Assembly (NCBI RefSeq): GCF_004115155.1
Contig: NZ_RDSM01000001.1
Location: 2,170,001 to 2,234,000, forward strand
Origin: Granulicella sibirica
GTDB taxonomy: Bacteria > Acidobacteriota > Terriglobia > Terriglobales > Acidobacteriaceae
Length of the DNA stretch: 64,000 nt
Reading direction: 5' to 3'
Shown here: in pieces, positions 1-10,176 of the stretch
How positions within the stretch are numbered: the first letter of the stretch is position 1
Layout: every line of letters starts with the position of its first letter
Made by a program: the position numbers and the translations under genes
The notes under the pieces: generated by a model
Told to the model about the DNA's origin: nothing
What the model saw: only the letters and a program-made list of their open reading frames with translations
The model's database searches: none

Positions 1-2740
1 CGTTCGACATACGCGGCACGTAGTTCGTTCCCGGAACGTTGTTCAACTGGATCGGGAACGCCACCTGTTGTCCGCCGAAGCAGGCGCCGTTGACGAACGT
101 CGGGCAGCCATACGACGGGCTCGAGATTGTCGACAGACCTGAGGCGTTCTGCTTCAACTGTCCCGGCTGCAGATCGAACGTCATGCCGAAGTCGGTAAAG
201 AATGCGAACGTGACCTGGTTGGCGATCGGGATGCGGTATTCGAGGTTCGCCGTGAAGCTCGTGTCGCCACCGATCGAAACAAGGCGGTAGATCGGCAGCG
301 GGATCTGAACGTTGCCCAGGACGGGGTTGGTCGGATCACGCGGAACGACCGTACCGTCCGGGTTCGTCAGGTTGAAGAGCACCTTGTTCGGGATGAACGT
401 GTAGGGCGACGACGATCGCACGTCGAAGCCGCGTACGTCCGACTCGCCGCCGGTGTAGATGCGGTTTGCCGGGGGAGCCACTTCGCCGCCGAAGCCGGTG
501 ATGTGAGCGAACTGCAGGCGGTACCCGAGGACGTTGTGGCCCTCCTTGTTGATCCGCAGACCCTTCATCGGGTAGAACTGCCGGTACGCCGCGACGGGCT
601 GGATGTACTTGACGTTTCCGCCTGCACCCGCGACCGCCATGCTCACGTTGAAGTCGCGTCCACCATGCGGGCCGACTGCGCGATCGAGGCTGGAGAAGCT
701 GAAGCTCGGCGACAGGATCGACGTGATGATGCCGTTCAACTGGTTCTGGCCGGTTACGCCCGAGCGGAAGGCCAGCGACTGGAAAACGTTGCGCGTGTTG
801 TCGTTGAACGTCGTGATCGAAGAACGCGACAGCGAGTACGTGACGCCGACGCGGGTCACGCCCGTATGCGCGAAGAGATGACGCAGAGGCTGCGACAGCG
901 AGAGCGAAAGGCCGGTCGTCGACTGGTTATAGTTCGTCAACTGCGACGTCTGAGCCGCGCTCAGGTTGGCCGAAGCGCCCTGCGAGATCGAGTAGCTCTT
1001 CGCCGGGTTGTAGTCGTACTTGCTCGTGAACACCTGCACACCGAGTGAGATCGGCTTGTTGCGCAGGTAAGGCTCGGTGAACCCGAAGCTCAGGTTGCGC
1101 GAAAGGTCGCCGATGTTCGCCTGCACGGAAAGCGTTTCGCCGAGTCCGAGGAAGTTGTTCGTCTCGTAGTTCAACCCGATAAACGTTCCCGAAAGGCCGC
1201 TGATACCGCCGTTAAGGCCAATGGAGTTCTTGCCCTTCTCCTTGAGCTTCAGCAGCAGGTCGACGGTGCCGTCGTCGGTGTTCTGACGCGATTCCGAGTC
1301 CTGGTCGGCCTTCAGCGCTTCGAAGTAGTTCAACTGGTTCAGACGCAGGATCGAGAGATCCCACAGGCGGCTGTTGTAGATCTGGCCTTCTTCGAGAAGA
1401 AGCTCGCGACGGATGACCTTGTCACGCGTGATGCTGTTTCCCGTGAATTCAATGCGCGATACATAGAACGGCTTGCCTTCGTCGATGTCGATATCGAGGT
1501 AGATCAGCTTCTTGGCTTCGTCGATTCGCGGTACCGGGGTCCCGACGAAGTTGATGTAGCCAAGTTCGCCATACGCTTTGCGAAGCTGTTCGATGCCCTT
1601 GCCGAACTGCGTGGCGTTGAAGTACTCGCCATCCTTCTGCGTGAACTGCGCGCGCAGCACCTTGGTGTTCGTGACAGCCTTGTTGCCGGTGAAGGTAACG
1701 CCGCCAAGCCGGTAGCGCGAACCCTCTTCGATCGGGATCAGGATGTCCGCGCGCTTGCCGGTCGAAGGACGCAACGTAAACGGATTCAGACCTCCCGCGT
1801 CGCGCACCTTAACCTGCGCCTCGCTCGGGATCACCTTGAAGTAGCCGCGCTCACGGTAAGCCGCACGGACGCGCTCGGTGTCTTCATCGAGCTTGCTCGC
1901 GTCGAACGTGCGGGCGAAAAGGTTCTCGAGGATGATCGAGTGCGGAATGCCGACTGGCCGCAGATTCTTCATCGCATTACGCAGCGTGCGGTCGCTCAGG
2001 CTGTCATTGCCCTGGAACTGGATCTTGCCGACCTTAACCGTCGGGCCTTCCTTCACGTTGAAGGTGATCGCGACGGCTGCTGGAGGAATGTTCTTGACTT
2101 CGGTCCGAATGGTCGCGAACTGGTGTCCATGCTCGCCGAGCAGTTCGGCCAACACGACTTCGGCGCGCTTGATCTTGGTCGGGTCGTACTGGCTCTCGAC
2201 CGAAAGCGCGACCTTGGCCTTCTTGAACCGGTCGAGAATGTCAGACTGCGAGACGGCGTTGACGCCCTTGTAGTTGATCTCGCGAATGGTGGGCTTCTCG
2301 CGGACGATCACGACGATCTGGATACAGGCCGGGGTGTCCTCACGCTCGATGCGCACATCGTCGAAGTAGCCGGTATTCCACAGCGAGTTGAAATCGCGCT
2401 CGATCAGCGCCGGATCGTAGAGGTCGCCCTGGTGCGAGAACAGGCGGGCGAGAACAGACTCCTTGGGGATACGGCGGTTTCCAATGACCTGAGGCTGGCA
2501 CAATGTCTGGCCAGAGCCCGGCGCTGGAACCGGGGCAGACTGCGCCTCGGCGTTGGAGGTGAGAAGAGGAGCCCCAACCGTCGCACAGGCGACGGCAACA
2601 AGGGCACTTGCGAGGCGGGAGCGGCTAAAGCGCGGGCGCACAGGCGTGGTCTGATCGTTCAGGGAGCTTCCGCTCTCTCGCTTTACGGTAAAAATACGCA
2701 CACCCTCACTGCTGACAAGATCGCGCCCGGCAGGTTCCAT
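1..2740 (-). CDS. bamA: BamA outer-membrane protein assembly factor (3' end outside window)
   Basis: Outer-membrane Omp85 protein that folds and inserts beta-barrel proteins. At least 913 codons are present and the reading frame is still open at base 1, so the C-terminal barrel strands are missing. After an N-terminal signal segment ending near NAEAQS come several POTRA modules (for example residues with VIGNRRIPKESVLARL and EINYKGVNAVSQSDIL), then a long barrel. The loop-6 signature GGESDVRGFD is encoded around 415-450; VRGF is the conserved Omp85 motif. The ATG at 2740 is the first in frame but has no good ribosome binding site; a GTG about 40 bases further in, behind GAGGG, is an alternative. 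No other BAM gene adjoins it here. The family is certain, the exact start is not. Confidence 0.93.
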   Translation of the reverse strand, partial: MEPAGRDLVSSEGVRIFTVKRESGSSLNDQTTPVRPRFSRSRLASALVAVACATVGAPLLTSNAEAQSAPVPAPGSGQTLCQPQVIGNRRIPKESVLARLFSHQGDLYDPALIERDFNSLWNTGYFDDVRIEREDTPACIQIVVIVREKPTIREINYKGVNAVSQSDILDRFKKAKVALSVESQYDPTKIKRAEVVLAELLGEHGHQFATIRTEVKNIPPAAVAITFNVKEGPTVKVGKIQFQGNDSLSDRTLRNAMKNLRPVGIPHSIILENLFARTFDASKLDEDTERVRAAYRERGYFKVIPSEAQVKVRDAGGLNPFTLRPSTGKRADILIPIEEGSRYRLGGVTFTGNKAVTNTKVLRAQFTQKDGEYFNATQFGKGIEQLRKAYGELGYINFVGTPVPRIDEAKKLIYLDIDIDEGKPFYVSRIEFTGNSITRDKVIRRELLLEEGQIYNSRLWDLSILRLNQLNYFEALKADQDSESRQNTDDGTVDLLLKLKEKGKNSIGLNGGISGLSGTFIGLNYETNNFLGLGETLSVQANIGDLSRNLSFGFTEPYLRNKPISLGVQVFTSKYDYNPAKSYSISQGASANLSAAQTSQLTNYNQSTTGLSLSLSQPLRHLFAHTGVTRVGVTYSLSRSSITTFNDNTRNVFQSLAFRSGVTGQNQLNGIITSILSPSFSFSSLDRAVGPHGGRDFNVSMAVAGAGGNVKYIQPVAAYRQFYPMKGLRINKEGHNVLGYRLQFAHITGFGGEVAPPANRIYTGGESDVRGFDVRSSSPYTFIPNKVLFNLTNPDGTVVPRDPTNPVLGNVQIPLPIYRLVSIGGDTSFTANLEYRIPIANQVTFAFFTDFGMTFDLQPGQLKQNASGLSTISSPSYGCPTFVNGACFGGQQVAFPIQLNNVPGTNYVPRMSN

Positions 2741-2951
2741 CGGCAAACCCTGATTATATGGGACTGCCTCCCGGTTAGCGAGTCGGCACCTCAGCTTCGG
2801 TGCCATTCCGGCTACTCGTGTGGTTCTCCCCAGCGGTGGTTTTTAGACGTGGCGCAACGCTGAAAGTACAGGGTCTACGCCCGCTTTTTCACATGCCGCC
2901 CATGCCCCGATGGTCAGGATGCACCGTTTCTGGTGCAGTGGCTGATCGTGC

Positions 2952-3498
2952 CTATCGCCCGTCCGCCGTCATCTTCTGCATCACCTTCCCGGACTCATCC
3001 AGAAACTCAAGGATCGGCGTCCCATCCGCCTTCACCCGGAGCGCGGCCCGCACCTTCCCATGCACGTCGCGCAGCTTCAGCCCGACCGAGTCGTCTTGGT
3101 CCCGCCCGAGGTAAGCCCGCTGCGATAGCTTCGGATATGTCTTCATAAACTCCGCCATCGCGCCATCTCGCTCCAGCCCCTTCGGCATGGAGTAAATGCG
3201 GTTGTAGGCGGTCAGGATCTCCGGGGTCAGAGGCGCGGCAGGGGCATCGTTGACGGTGATCCCCGACGAGCGTTTCCCGTCATCATCCGAGGCATCGAGC
3301 GTGAGCACCTGGTCCTGGTTGTACTGGTCGAAGCTCAGGCGTCCGAAGCTGCTGATGTGCCCCTGCGCATCCTTCTTCCCGCCAAAGATCAGCCCGCCAT
3401 GCTTTCTTCAGACCCATGAGAACGGTAGCCGCGAAGACGATCGTCAGGACACCGGAGTAGACAGCCAGGTAGCGATTTACACAAAAGGTCACAGACAT
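2952..3498 (-). pseudogene. Single-TM anchored hypothetical protein, frameshifted
   Basis: Two overlapping frames together encode one plausible protein of about 180 residues. The first starts at ATG 3498 behind a strong AGGAGGTG site and gives MSVTFCVNRYLAVYSGVL followed by a hydrophobic segment ending VLMGLKK. The coherent continuation GLIFGGKKDAQGHISSFGRL lies in the +1 frame and runs to the TAG at 2952. The switch must lie in about 15 bases near 3395-3410 (CTGAAGAAAGCATGGC); losing one base there joins them as LKKHGGLIFGG. The soluble part alternates predicted beta strands (RAALRVKADG, PILEFLDESG), as in acidobacterial membrane-anchored proteins that I recognise only by pattern. It could be a real inactivation, a sequencing error or a recoding site. 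No function is assigned. Confidence 0.6.
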
Positions 3499-3557
3499 CC
3501 AGCACCTCCTGCACGCCATTGTGCCCCAATCCTCTCTGCGTTCAGTCCGAAGCGGTG

Positions 3558-4928
3558 ATGTATCCTTCCCGAGAACCCACTCTCCTATCGAGGATTCCCT
3601 TGCTCCGATCCTCCATCGCTCTCGGCTGTCTCTGCCTCTCGCCCGCGTTCGCTCCCGCGCAAGACATCGCCGCCTTCGAGCAGAAGCAACTGCCCGTCCT
3701 CGTCGACACCTACAAGCAGATCCATGCCCACCCCGAGCTCTCCCACTTCGAGATCAACACGTCAGCGCTCGTCGCGGCCGAACTCCGCAAATCCGGTTAC
3801 ACCGTTACGGATCACGTAGGCGTCTACCCCGACGGCTCGAAGGCCTTCGGCGTCGTCGGCATCCTCAAGAACGGCTCCGGGCCCGCCCTCCTTGTCCGCG
3901 GCGACATGGACGCACTCCCCATCACCGAAGAGACCGGCGTCCCGTATGCTTCGCACGTCAAGACCAAGAACAAAGCCGGTCAGGAGGTCGGGGTCATGGA
4001 GGCCTGCGGGCACGACGTCCACACCACAGTTCTCATCGGCACCGCCCGCACGCTCGCCGCGAACAGGTCCGCCTGGCACGGTACCCTCATGATCGTGGGT
4101 CAGCCTTCCGAGGAGACCATCGACGGGGCCAAAGCCATGGTGGCCGACCATCTCTTCGAGCGCTTCGGCAAGCCCGACATGGTCATCGGCCTCCATGACA
4201 CCAACACTCGCGCCGCCGGCACCGTCAGTCTTGCGGCCGGCCCCGCGATGGCTTCCTCTACCTCCGTCGACGTCACCATCCGCGGCATCGGCGGCCACGG
4301 AGCCTACCCCTACGCCGGGCGCGACCCCATCGTCCTTGCCGCCGAGTACATCGTGCAGATCCAGACCATCGTCAGCCGCGAAGAGGACCCCCGCGAGCCA
4401 GCCGTCGTCACCGTCGGCTCGATCCACGGCGGCACCAAGCGCAACATCATCCCCGACGAGGTCAAACTCGAACTCACTACACGCGCCTTCTCCGACCAGA
4501 GCCGCCAGGTCATTCTCGACGGCCTGAAGCAAATTGCCCTCGGCATCGGAACCACCGCCGGCCTTCCGCCGGAAAGGATGCCCACCGTCACGGTCCAGGA
4601 GAACGAGTCCACCCCCGTCCTCGTCAACGATCCGGCCCTCTCCGCTCGCGTCAGAGCCACATTGGTCGCAACCCTTGGAGCGGCCAACGTCTTCGACGAA
4701 CCCGTCACCATGGGCTCGGAAGACGTAGGCGTCTTCGGCATCGCCGCCAAGGCACCCACCGTCTACTTCCGTCTCGGAGCCATGTACCCGGACCGCCTCG
4801 CCACCGCAAACGCTGCCGGCCAACTCCTCCCCGGCCTGCACACCAGCAAGTTCGAACCGGATCCTGAACCCACCCTCGCCACTGGCGTCAAAAGCCTTAC
4901 CGCTGTCGCCATCTCGCTGCTCCAGTAG
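3558..4928 (+). CDS. Exported M20D-family amidohydrolase (IAA-amino-acid/hippurate hydrolase type)
   Basis: Binuclear metallo-amidohydrolase of peptidase family M20, subfamily D, whose members cleave N-acyl amino acids or related amides. An N-terminal signal sequence (LLRSSIALGCLCLSPAFA, then PAQ) predicts export. Family motifs appear in order: RGDMDALP, the CGHDVH metal site, GQPSEE with the catalytic glutamate, GLHDTN, a dimerisation-domain segment GGHGAYPYAG, and GSEDVG near the C terminus. The frame is open from 3519, but the ATG at 3558 puts the start next to the signal peptide; neither start has a strong ribosome site. It is transcribed away from the frameshifted gene and towards the TonB receptor 137 bases downstream. 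The substrate cannot be read from the sequence. Confidence 0.88.
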   Translation: MYPSREPTLLSRIPLLRSSIALGCLCLSPAFAPAQDIAAFEQKQLPVLVDTYKQIHAHPELSHFEINTSALVAAELRKSGYTVTDHVGVYPDGSKAFGVVGILKNGSGPALLVRGDMDALPITEETGVPYASHVKTKNKAGQEVGVMEACGHDVHTTVLIGTARTLAANRSAWHGTLMIVGQPSEETIDGAKAMVADHLFERFGKPDMVIGLHDTNTRAAGTVSLAAGPAMASSTSVDVTIRGIGGHGAYPYAGRDPIVLAAEYIVQIQTIVSREEDPREPAVVTVGSIHGGTKRNIIPDEVKLELTTRAFSDQSRQVILDGLKQIALGIGTTAGLPPERMPTVTVQENESTPVLVNDPALSARVRATLVATLGAANVFDEPVTMGSEDVGVFGIAAKAPTVYFRLGAMYPDRLATANAAGQLLPGLHTSKFEPDPEPTLATGVKSLTAVAISLLQ

Positions 4929-5064
4929 GAGCGGTCGAGCGATTCCGCAGGGAAACACCGATATGATTTCAAAAGTATGATCTCTACAGCCCCTCATGGC
5001 TGGAGCACTTTCCGCACCCCATCGGAATCCAGGACCTGCGGGCCTCCGTAACACCAGGAGACCT

Positions 5065-7479
5065 GTGAAATCCTTCCCCGCCGCCCTCCTCTCGATCATC
5101 CTCTGCTGTGCTCTCATCGCACGAGCCGCGAGTGCCGAACAGGAGACAACGGCTGCAGGCAGAGACAGGACCTTGTCTCAGCTATCGGGAACAATCGTCG
5201 ACACTTCCGGCGCGCTGATGGCTGGCGCCACCGTTCAGGTGCGAAGCGCTAACGGCACCGTTCAAAGCACGACACGCTCGGACAAGAACGGAGTCTTCCT
5301 CCTCCCGGGACTTCCCGCAGGCACTTATCGGATCGTCGTCTCGAAGCCCGAATTTGAGACGAAAGAAATCCCCATCACCTTAGCCACCACCGGGACCCTC
5401 GCACCGCTCCGCGTCTCTCTGGCCGTCAGCCCCGTAACCACCACCATCAACGTGCAGGGTCGCGAAGATGACCTCACCGGCATCGCCGACTCCGCCACCC
5501 AGGGAACGGTCGGTGCGAAAGAGATTCAGGACCGCCCGATCCTCCGCTCGGGAGAGATTCTCGAGACCATCCCCGGCGTCATCATCACGCAGCACGCCGG
5601 CGGCGGCAAGGCCAATCAGTACTTCCTGCGCGGCTTCAATCTCGACCACGGCACGGACTTCGCCACGTTCATCGACGATATGCCGCTCAACCTTCCGTCG
5701 CATGCGCACGGCGAAGGCTACTCGGATATGAACACCGTCGTTCCGGAGTTCGTGAAGCGCGTGAACTACGAGAAAGGGCCCTACTACGCCGATGTCGGCA
5801 ACTACGGCTCCGCCGGCTCCGCCCACCTCGAGTTCTTCAAGACCCTTCCCCGGAACTTCGTCCAGGTAGAGGGCGGCATGTACGGCTACGGCCGCGCCGT
5901 CTTCGGCTTCTCGCAAAAGCTCGGCCCCGGCAATCTCCTCTATGGTGGCGAGGCCTACCACGACGACGGTCCATGGGCGCACGCGGATAATTACTACAAG
6001 TTCAACGGCCTCTCGACCTACAGCCAGGGAGACGACGCCGACGGGTTCAGCGTCACGGGTCGCGGCTACCACGGCCGCTGGAACTCCAGCGATCAGATCG
6101 CCGCGAACGCCGTGCCGCTCGTCGGTCTCTTCGGTACGCTGAACCCCACCGACGGGGGCAACTCCCAGCGATACAGCCTGCAGGGCGAATGGCATCGCCA
6201 GGGCGCATACTCCGAGACCAGGGTCACCGCCTACGGCTTCTACTACGATCTCGACCTGTTCTCCGACTTTACCTACTACCTCACCGACCCCGTCCGTGGC
6301 GACCAGTTTGAGCAACACGACAGGCGCTGGGTAGCCGGACTCGACGCCCACCACACCATCTTCAGCCAATGGTTCGGCCGCAAGGTGGAGAACACCTTCG
6401 GCCTTCAGGTCCGCAACGACTGGATCCACAACGGCCTCTATCAGTCGCAGAATCGCATGCGCGTCGATAAGACCGACTCGTCGACCGGCAACACCCTGCC
6501 GGCAACAACCGAAGAAGACCGCTTCACGGACACACAGCCGGGTTTCTATGTCGAGAATAAGGTTCAGTGGGCGAGCAAGTTCCGCTCGGTCGTTGGAATG
6601 CGCGGTGACGTGGACTACTTCAATGTCACCAGCCTCGTGAACGCCGCCAACTCCGGAGCCGCCATCAAAGCCCTGCCCAGTCCAAAAGCAAGTCTGACCT
6701 TCGGCCCATGGGCCAGCACCGAGTTCTATGCACAGGCCGGATTCAGCTTTCACAGCAACGACGGCCGCGGCGCGACGCAGAATGTGGAGCCCATCTCGGC
6801 GGATAATCCTGCCCCCAACACGCCCACCTCGCCCATTCCCGCCCTCATCCCAACCAAGGGCGGCGAAGTCGGCGTGCGCACGACGGCGATCCCGCATCTC
6901 CAGAGCACTGTCTCCCTGTGGTATCTGCACAGCGCCTCCGAACTGCAGCAGTCCGGCGACACGGGAGACACGGTTGCTTCGCAACAGTCGAGCGGCCGCT
7001 ATGGCTTCGAGTGGGCAAACTACTACACGCCCTTCGAACACGTGGCCTTCGATCTCGATCTTGCAAGCTCCAAGGCCCTGTTCTCAACGCTCGACGGGGA
7101 CGATGCCGCACCGGGCAGCCCAGGCGGCAGGCGCGTACCCGAAGCCGTCGGATTGGTCATCTCGTCCGGCGTCACGGTGCATAACGACCACGGTTTATCG
7201 GCGAGCCTGCGCCTGCGCTACTTCGGCCCGCGCGACCTGACTTCCGACGGAATCTATCGTTCGCAGGCAACAGCGTTGCTCAACGGGGAAGCCAACTATC
7301 GCTTCAACGAGAAGTGGCGCATCTCGGCCGAACTTCTCAATCTCCCGAATCGCCGCGATCACGACATCGACTACGCCTATACCTCACAGATCACGCCAAC
7401 CGCAGCGCCGGCCTTCACGGACATCTTCCATCCCGTCGAGCCCATTCAGGTGCGATTCGCGCTTCGTAGAAGCTTCTGA
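5065..7479 (+). CDS. TonB-dependent receptor with carboxypeptidase-regulatory-like domain
   Basis: Outer-membrane beta-barrel receptor that imports a ligand using TonB energy. The GTG at 5065 is chosen because AGGAG lies five bases upstream and because translation then begins directly with a signal peptide (KSFPAALLSIILCCALIARA). Next comes an Ig-like carboxypeptidase-regulatory domain (LSGTIVDTSGALMAGATVQV), then a plug domain (GEILETIPGVIITQHAGGGK, YFLRGFNLDHGT) and a barrel ending in the aromatic-terminal pattern VRFALRRSF. The length, about 804 residues, is ordinary for TonB receptors and shorter than the Oar-like receptors common in this phylum. I see no riboswitch, iron-box or B12-box in the 136-base leader, so the ligand is unknown. 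Confidence 0.9.
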   Translation: MKSFPAALLSIILCCALIARAASAEQETTAAGRDRTLSQLSGTIVDTSGALMAGATVQVRSANGTVQSTTRSDKNGVFLLPGLPAGTYRIVVSKPEFETKEIPITLATTGTLAPLRVSLAVSPVTTTINVQGREDDLTGIADSATQGTVGAKEIQDRPILRSGEILETIPGVIITQHAGGGKANQYFLRGFNLDHGTDFATFIDDMPLNLPSHAHGEGYSDMNTVVPEFVKRVNYEKGPYYADVGNYGSAGSAHLEFFKTLPRNFVQVEGGMYGYGRAVFGFSQKLGPGNLLYGGEAYHDDGPWAHADNYYKFNGLSTYSQGDDADGFSVTGRGYHGRWNSSDQIAANAVPLVGLFGTLNPTDGGNSQRYSLQGEWHRQGAYSETRVTAYGFYYDLDLFSDFTYYLTDPVRGDQFEQHDRRWVAGLDAHHTIFSQWFGRKVENTFGLQVRNDWIHNGLYQSQNRMRVDKTDSSTGNTLPATTEEDRFTDTQPGFYVENKVQWASKFRSVVGMRGDVDYFNVTSLVNAANSGAAIKALPSPKASLTFGPWASTEFYAQAGFSFHSNDGRGATQNVEPISADNPAPNTPTSPIPALIPTKGGEVGVRTTAIPHLQSTVSLWYLHSASELQQSGDTGDTVASQQSSGRYGFEWANYYTPFEHVAFDLDLASSKALFSTLDGDDAAPGSPGGRRVPEAVGLVISSGVTVHNDHGLSASLRLRYFGPRDLTSDGIYRSQATALLNGEANYRFNEKWRISAELLNLPNRRDHDIDYAYTSQITPTAAPAFTDIFHPVEPIQVRFALRRSF

Positions 7480-7508
7480 CCCATCCGGCGAGTCAGGGGC
7501 TCTGAGAG

Positions 7509-9659
7509 TTATGCTTTTCTCACCTCGACCAGCGTCGAATAGAACGTCGCCCCACCGCCGATATCGGTCAGGTTCTCGGACGTAAGCCGGTTGAGCCCGG
7601 CCTGTCCGGATGAAAGTTTGTTCCAGGCCAGTCGAGCCGCGACGACGCCGGGCGCAACCTGACGATTGACCTGCGCATGCAGCTTGATCGTTCCGCGCCG
7701 ATTGAAGATCTCGACGCGATCGCCGGTTACGATCTTTCGCGGAGCCGCATCGTCCGGATGCATCTCAAGCACACCTGTATTCCGCGCCTCCATGTGCTGG
7801 TGACCGGCATGGTTCGCGAAGGTCGAGTTCATGTAGTTATCCGCCTTGCGCGGAAGGAACTCGAGCGGAAACTCCTCGGCAGCAGGCGCGCTGCGCGATT
7901 CCGTTGCAGCCATGTAGGCCGGCAGAGGGAACAGCTCAACTCGCCCATGCGGGAACCACTCCGGCGTGCTGAACGGAAGCGAAAGCCCGTCGGCGTTCTT
8001 CGGAAGATTGAGCGCCGCATGCCCTTCGCGTTCAAGCCTCTCGCGCGTGATCCCCGCGAACCATGGGTGATCCGTCGTAAGCGCCTGGTCGATCAGATCG
8101 TCCTCGACATCGTCGAAGCAGGCTTCGGTGAAACCCATGTGCTTCGCGAGTTCCGCAAACAGGCGCACATTGTTCCGCACCTCACCGCGGGGCTCGATCG
8201 CACGGTTCGAGACCTGAGCAAAGAAGTGCCCGTAAGCGCCTTGAACGTCTTTCGTCTCAAGGAACGTAGGCGCCGGCAGGAGATAGTCGGCGAAGTCGGC
8301 GGTATCGGTAAAGAACTGGTCATGCACCACGGTGAAGAGATCGTCGCGGGCCATGCCGCGAAGCACATCGTTCTGGTTCGGAGCGACCGCGGCAGGATTC
8401 GAGTTATAGACGAAGAGAGCCTTCACCGGAGGATCGTCAAGCGTGGTCAACGCAGCCCCAAGCTGGCTCATGTTGACGACACGTGAGGCTCGCCCAAGCG
8501 GACTCGCCTCCATCAACTCAGGCATCTGGAGCGCCTTGCCATTGAATGGAAAGGCTCCGCTCGTCGAGAGCGTAAGCCCGCCTCCAAGATGCTTCCACGA
8601 GCCTGTAATGAGCGGCAGCATGGACACCGCGCGAACCGCCGTTCCGCCGTACTCGCTCCGCTGAATGCCATAGTTCAGCCGGATAACCGCCGGACGACCC
8701 GTCAGCGCAAGGCTCGTCCCATACGCCCGCGCAAGCCGCACAATCGTCTCCGCCGCGATGCCCGTGACCGCGGCGACAGCGTCAGGCGCATGTTCCGGAA
8801 GCAAAGCATGCGCCTGTAGCGCCTCAGCCTGAGCAGGATCCGTCGAAGCCGCAAGATACTCGCGATCCTCCAGCCCATCGCGGAAGAGCACATGCATCAG
8901 CCCAAGCGCGAGCAGCGTATCTGTCCCCGGCCGAATCGCCAGGTGCTCATCCGCCAGCGCAGCCGTGCGCGTCCGGTAAGGATCGATGACGATGAGCTTC
9001 GCGCCGTTCCTCCGAGCCTGCTCGATGAACGGCCATAGGTGGATGTTGTTCCCGTGAATGTTTGCGCCCCAAGCGATGATCAGCCCGGCATGCGCGTAGT
9101 GCTGCGGAACCGTCCCAAGCCGAACGCCATAGACACTCGTCAGAGCCGCACCGCCAGCCGAGGAGCAGATCGTCCGATCCAACTGCGACGCTCCCAGCCG
9201 GTGGAAGAACCGCCGATCCATCGACCCATACCCAAGCTGCCCAATCGTACCGGCATAGCTGTAAGGAAGGATCGACTCTGGCCCATGTTCCTCAGCGGTC
9301 GCGGCGAGCTTCGCGGTAATCCCGGCAAGCGCCTCGTCCCACGAGATCCGCTCGAACGCTTCCGCCTCGCGCCCCTGCGCCAATGGTCCCTTGGGAACGC
9401 CCGCCCGCCGACGCATCGGATACAGCAGCCGGTCCGGCGCATAGACGCGATCCAGATACTTCGCGACCTTGCCGCACAGAAAGCCACGCGTCACCGGATG
9501 CGCAGGATCACCCTGCACCCGGGTCGCACGCCCCGTAAGCTGGTCGACGGTCACCAGAACGCCGCAGGAGTCCGGGCAGTCCAGCGTGCACACGGCATGG
9601 ACGGTCCGCGTAGCGGATTGCGTCGAGCCATCGTGCGGCGCTGATGGAAGCGTGCTCAT
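7509..9659 (-). CDS. Molybdopterin oxidoreductase catalytic subunit (DMSO reductase family)
   Basis: Cytoplasmic-looking molybdopterin enzyme of about 716 residues. An N-terminal iron-sulfur motif has cysteines at 24, 28, 32 and 62 (CTLDCPDSC and FLCGK), as in formate-dehydrogenase-like members. A bis-MGD-binding domain follows (ISWDEALAGI, AWGANIHGNNIH, IDPYRTRTA, NSNPAAVAPNQ) and a C-terminal dinucleotide-binding domain (GDRVEIFNRRG). ATG 9659 is preferred over the longer frame to 9776 because GGAGAGG abuts it and the upstream extension is low in family features. There is no twin-arginine signal and no adjacent electron-transfer or membrane subunit, so partner and substrate are unknown. The gene ends 29 bases from the convergent TonB receptor. 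Confidence 0.88.
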   Translation of the reverse strand: MSTLPSAPHDGSTQSATRTVHAVCTLDCPDSCGVLVTVDQLTGRATRVQGDPAHPVTRGFLCGKVAKYLDRVYAPDRLLYPMRRRAGVPKGPLAQGREAEAFERISWDEALAGITAKLAATAEEHGPESILPYSYAGTIGQLGYGSMDRRFFHRLGASQLDRTICSSAGGAALTSVYGVRLGTVPQHYAHAGLIIAWGANIHGNNIHLWPFIEQARRNGAKLIVIDPYRTRTAALADEHLAIRPGTDTLLALGLMHVLFRDGLEDREYLAASTDPAQAEALQAHALLPEHAPDAVAAVTGIAAETIVRLARAYGTSLALTGRPAVIRLNYGIQRSEYGGTAVRAVSMLPLITGSWKHLGGGLTLSTSGAFPFNGKALQMPELMEASPLGRASRVVNMSQLGAALTTLDDPPVKALFVYNSNPAAVAPNQNDVLRGMARDDLFTVVHDQFFTDTADFADYLLPAPTFLETKDVQGAYGHFFAQVSNRAIEPRGEVRNNVRLFAELAKHMGFTEACFDDVEDDLIDQALTTDHPWFAGITRERLEREGHAALNLPKNADGLSLPFSTPEWFPHGRVELFPLPAYMAATESRSAPAAEEFPLEFLPRKADNYMNSTFANHAGHQHMEARNTGVLEMHPDDAAPRKIVTGDRVEIFNRRGTIKLHAQVNRQVAPGVVAARLAWNKLSSGQAGLNRLTSENLTDIGGGATFYSTLVEVRKA

Positions 9660-9729
9660 CCTCTCCAGTATAGGATTTTCGCTTCGACGCGCCCATCGCA
9701 CGCTAGACTGATGTCCACGAGGGTCCTTC

Positions 9730-10176
9730 ATGCGCCGTTGGCTTTCCGCCGTTGTTGTCCTTTTCGTCTCTGCCATGACCGCAAATGCGCAGCTTAAGAC
9801 TGCGACGCCGCAGGAACTTGGCGTGATTAAAGTTCTCCTGGCTCAGGAAGCGGCCTGGAACCGTGGAGATATCGAGGCCTTCGCTACCGGCTATAAGAAC
9901 GCACCCGACATCATCTTCATCGGAAGCCACGTCTCCCGTGGTCACGACGAGTTAGTGAACGAGTACCGCAAGAACTATCCCAACCGCGACGCCATGGGAA
10001 CGCTCGGTTTCTCGGAACTCGAAGTCCGTCCGCTCGATGAGAACTTCGCTGTCGTCATCGGCAAGTATCACCTCGATCGCAATAAGAAGGCCGGCGGCAA
10101 CGCGGACGGCATCTTCTCGCTCGTCTTCGAGAAGACTGACCAGGGCTGGAAGATCGTCGTCGACCACACCACTTAG
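9730..10176 (+). CDS. Exported SnoaL/NTF2-like protein (DUF4440 type)
   Basis: Small protein of 148 residues with a signal peptide (MRRWLSAVVVLFVSAMTANA). The mature part reads as a cone-shaped NTF2-like fold: an N-terminal helix (LLAQEAAWNRGDIEAFATGY), a central SHVSRGHDELVNEYRKNYP segment, and C-terminal strands that end in GWKIVVDHTT, the typical finish of DUF4440 proteins. GAGG sits about nine bases before the ATG. It is divergent from the molybdopterin oxidoreductase and overlaps the convergent tetR stop by four bases. Members are often enzymes or ligand-binding proteins with no assigned substrate; none is inferred here. Confidence 0.82.
   Translation: MRRWLSAVVVLFVSAMTANAQLKTATPQELGVIKVLLAQEAAWNRGDIEAFATGYKNAPDIIFIGSHVSRGHDELVNEYRKNYPNRDAMGTLGFSELEVRPLDENFAVVIGKYHLDRNKKAGGNADGIFSLVFEKTDQGWKIVVDHTT

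Noticed and set aside
2920..2937. Hairpin TGCACC/GGTGCA downstream of the frameshifted gene
   Set aside because: The stem is only six bases and no T tract follows, so a terminator call is not supported.
4929..5064. Riboswitch ahead of the TonB receptor
   Set aside because: I looked for cobalamin-box or other conserved elements and saw none.
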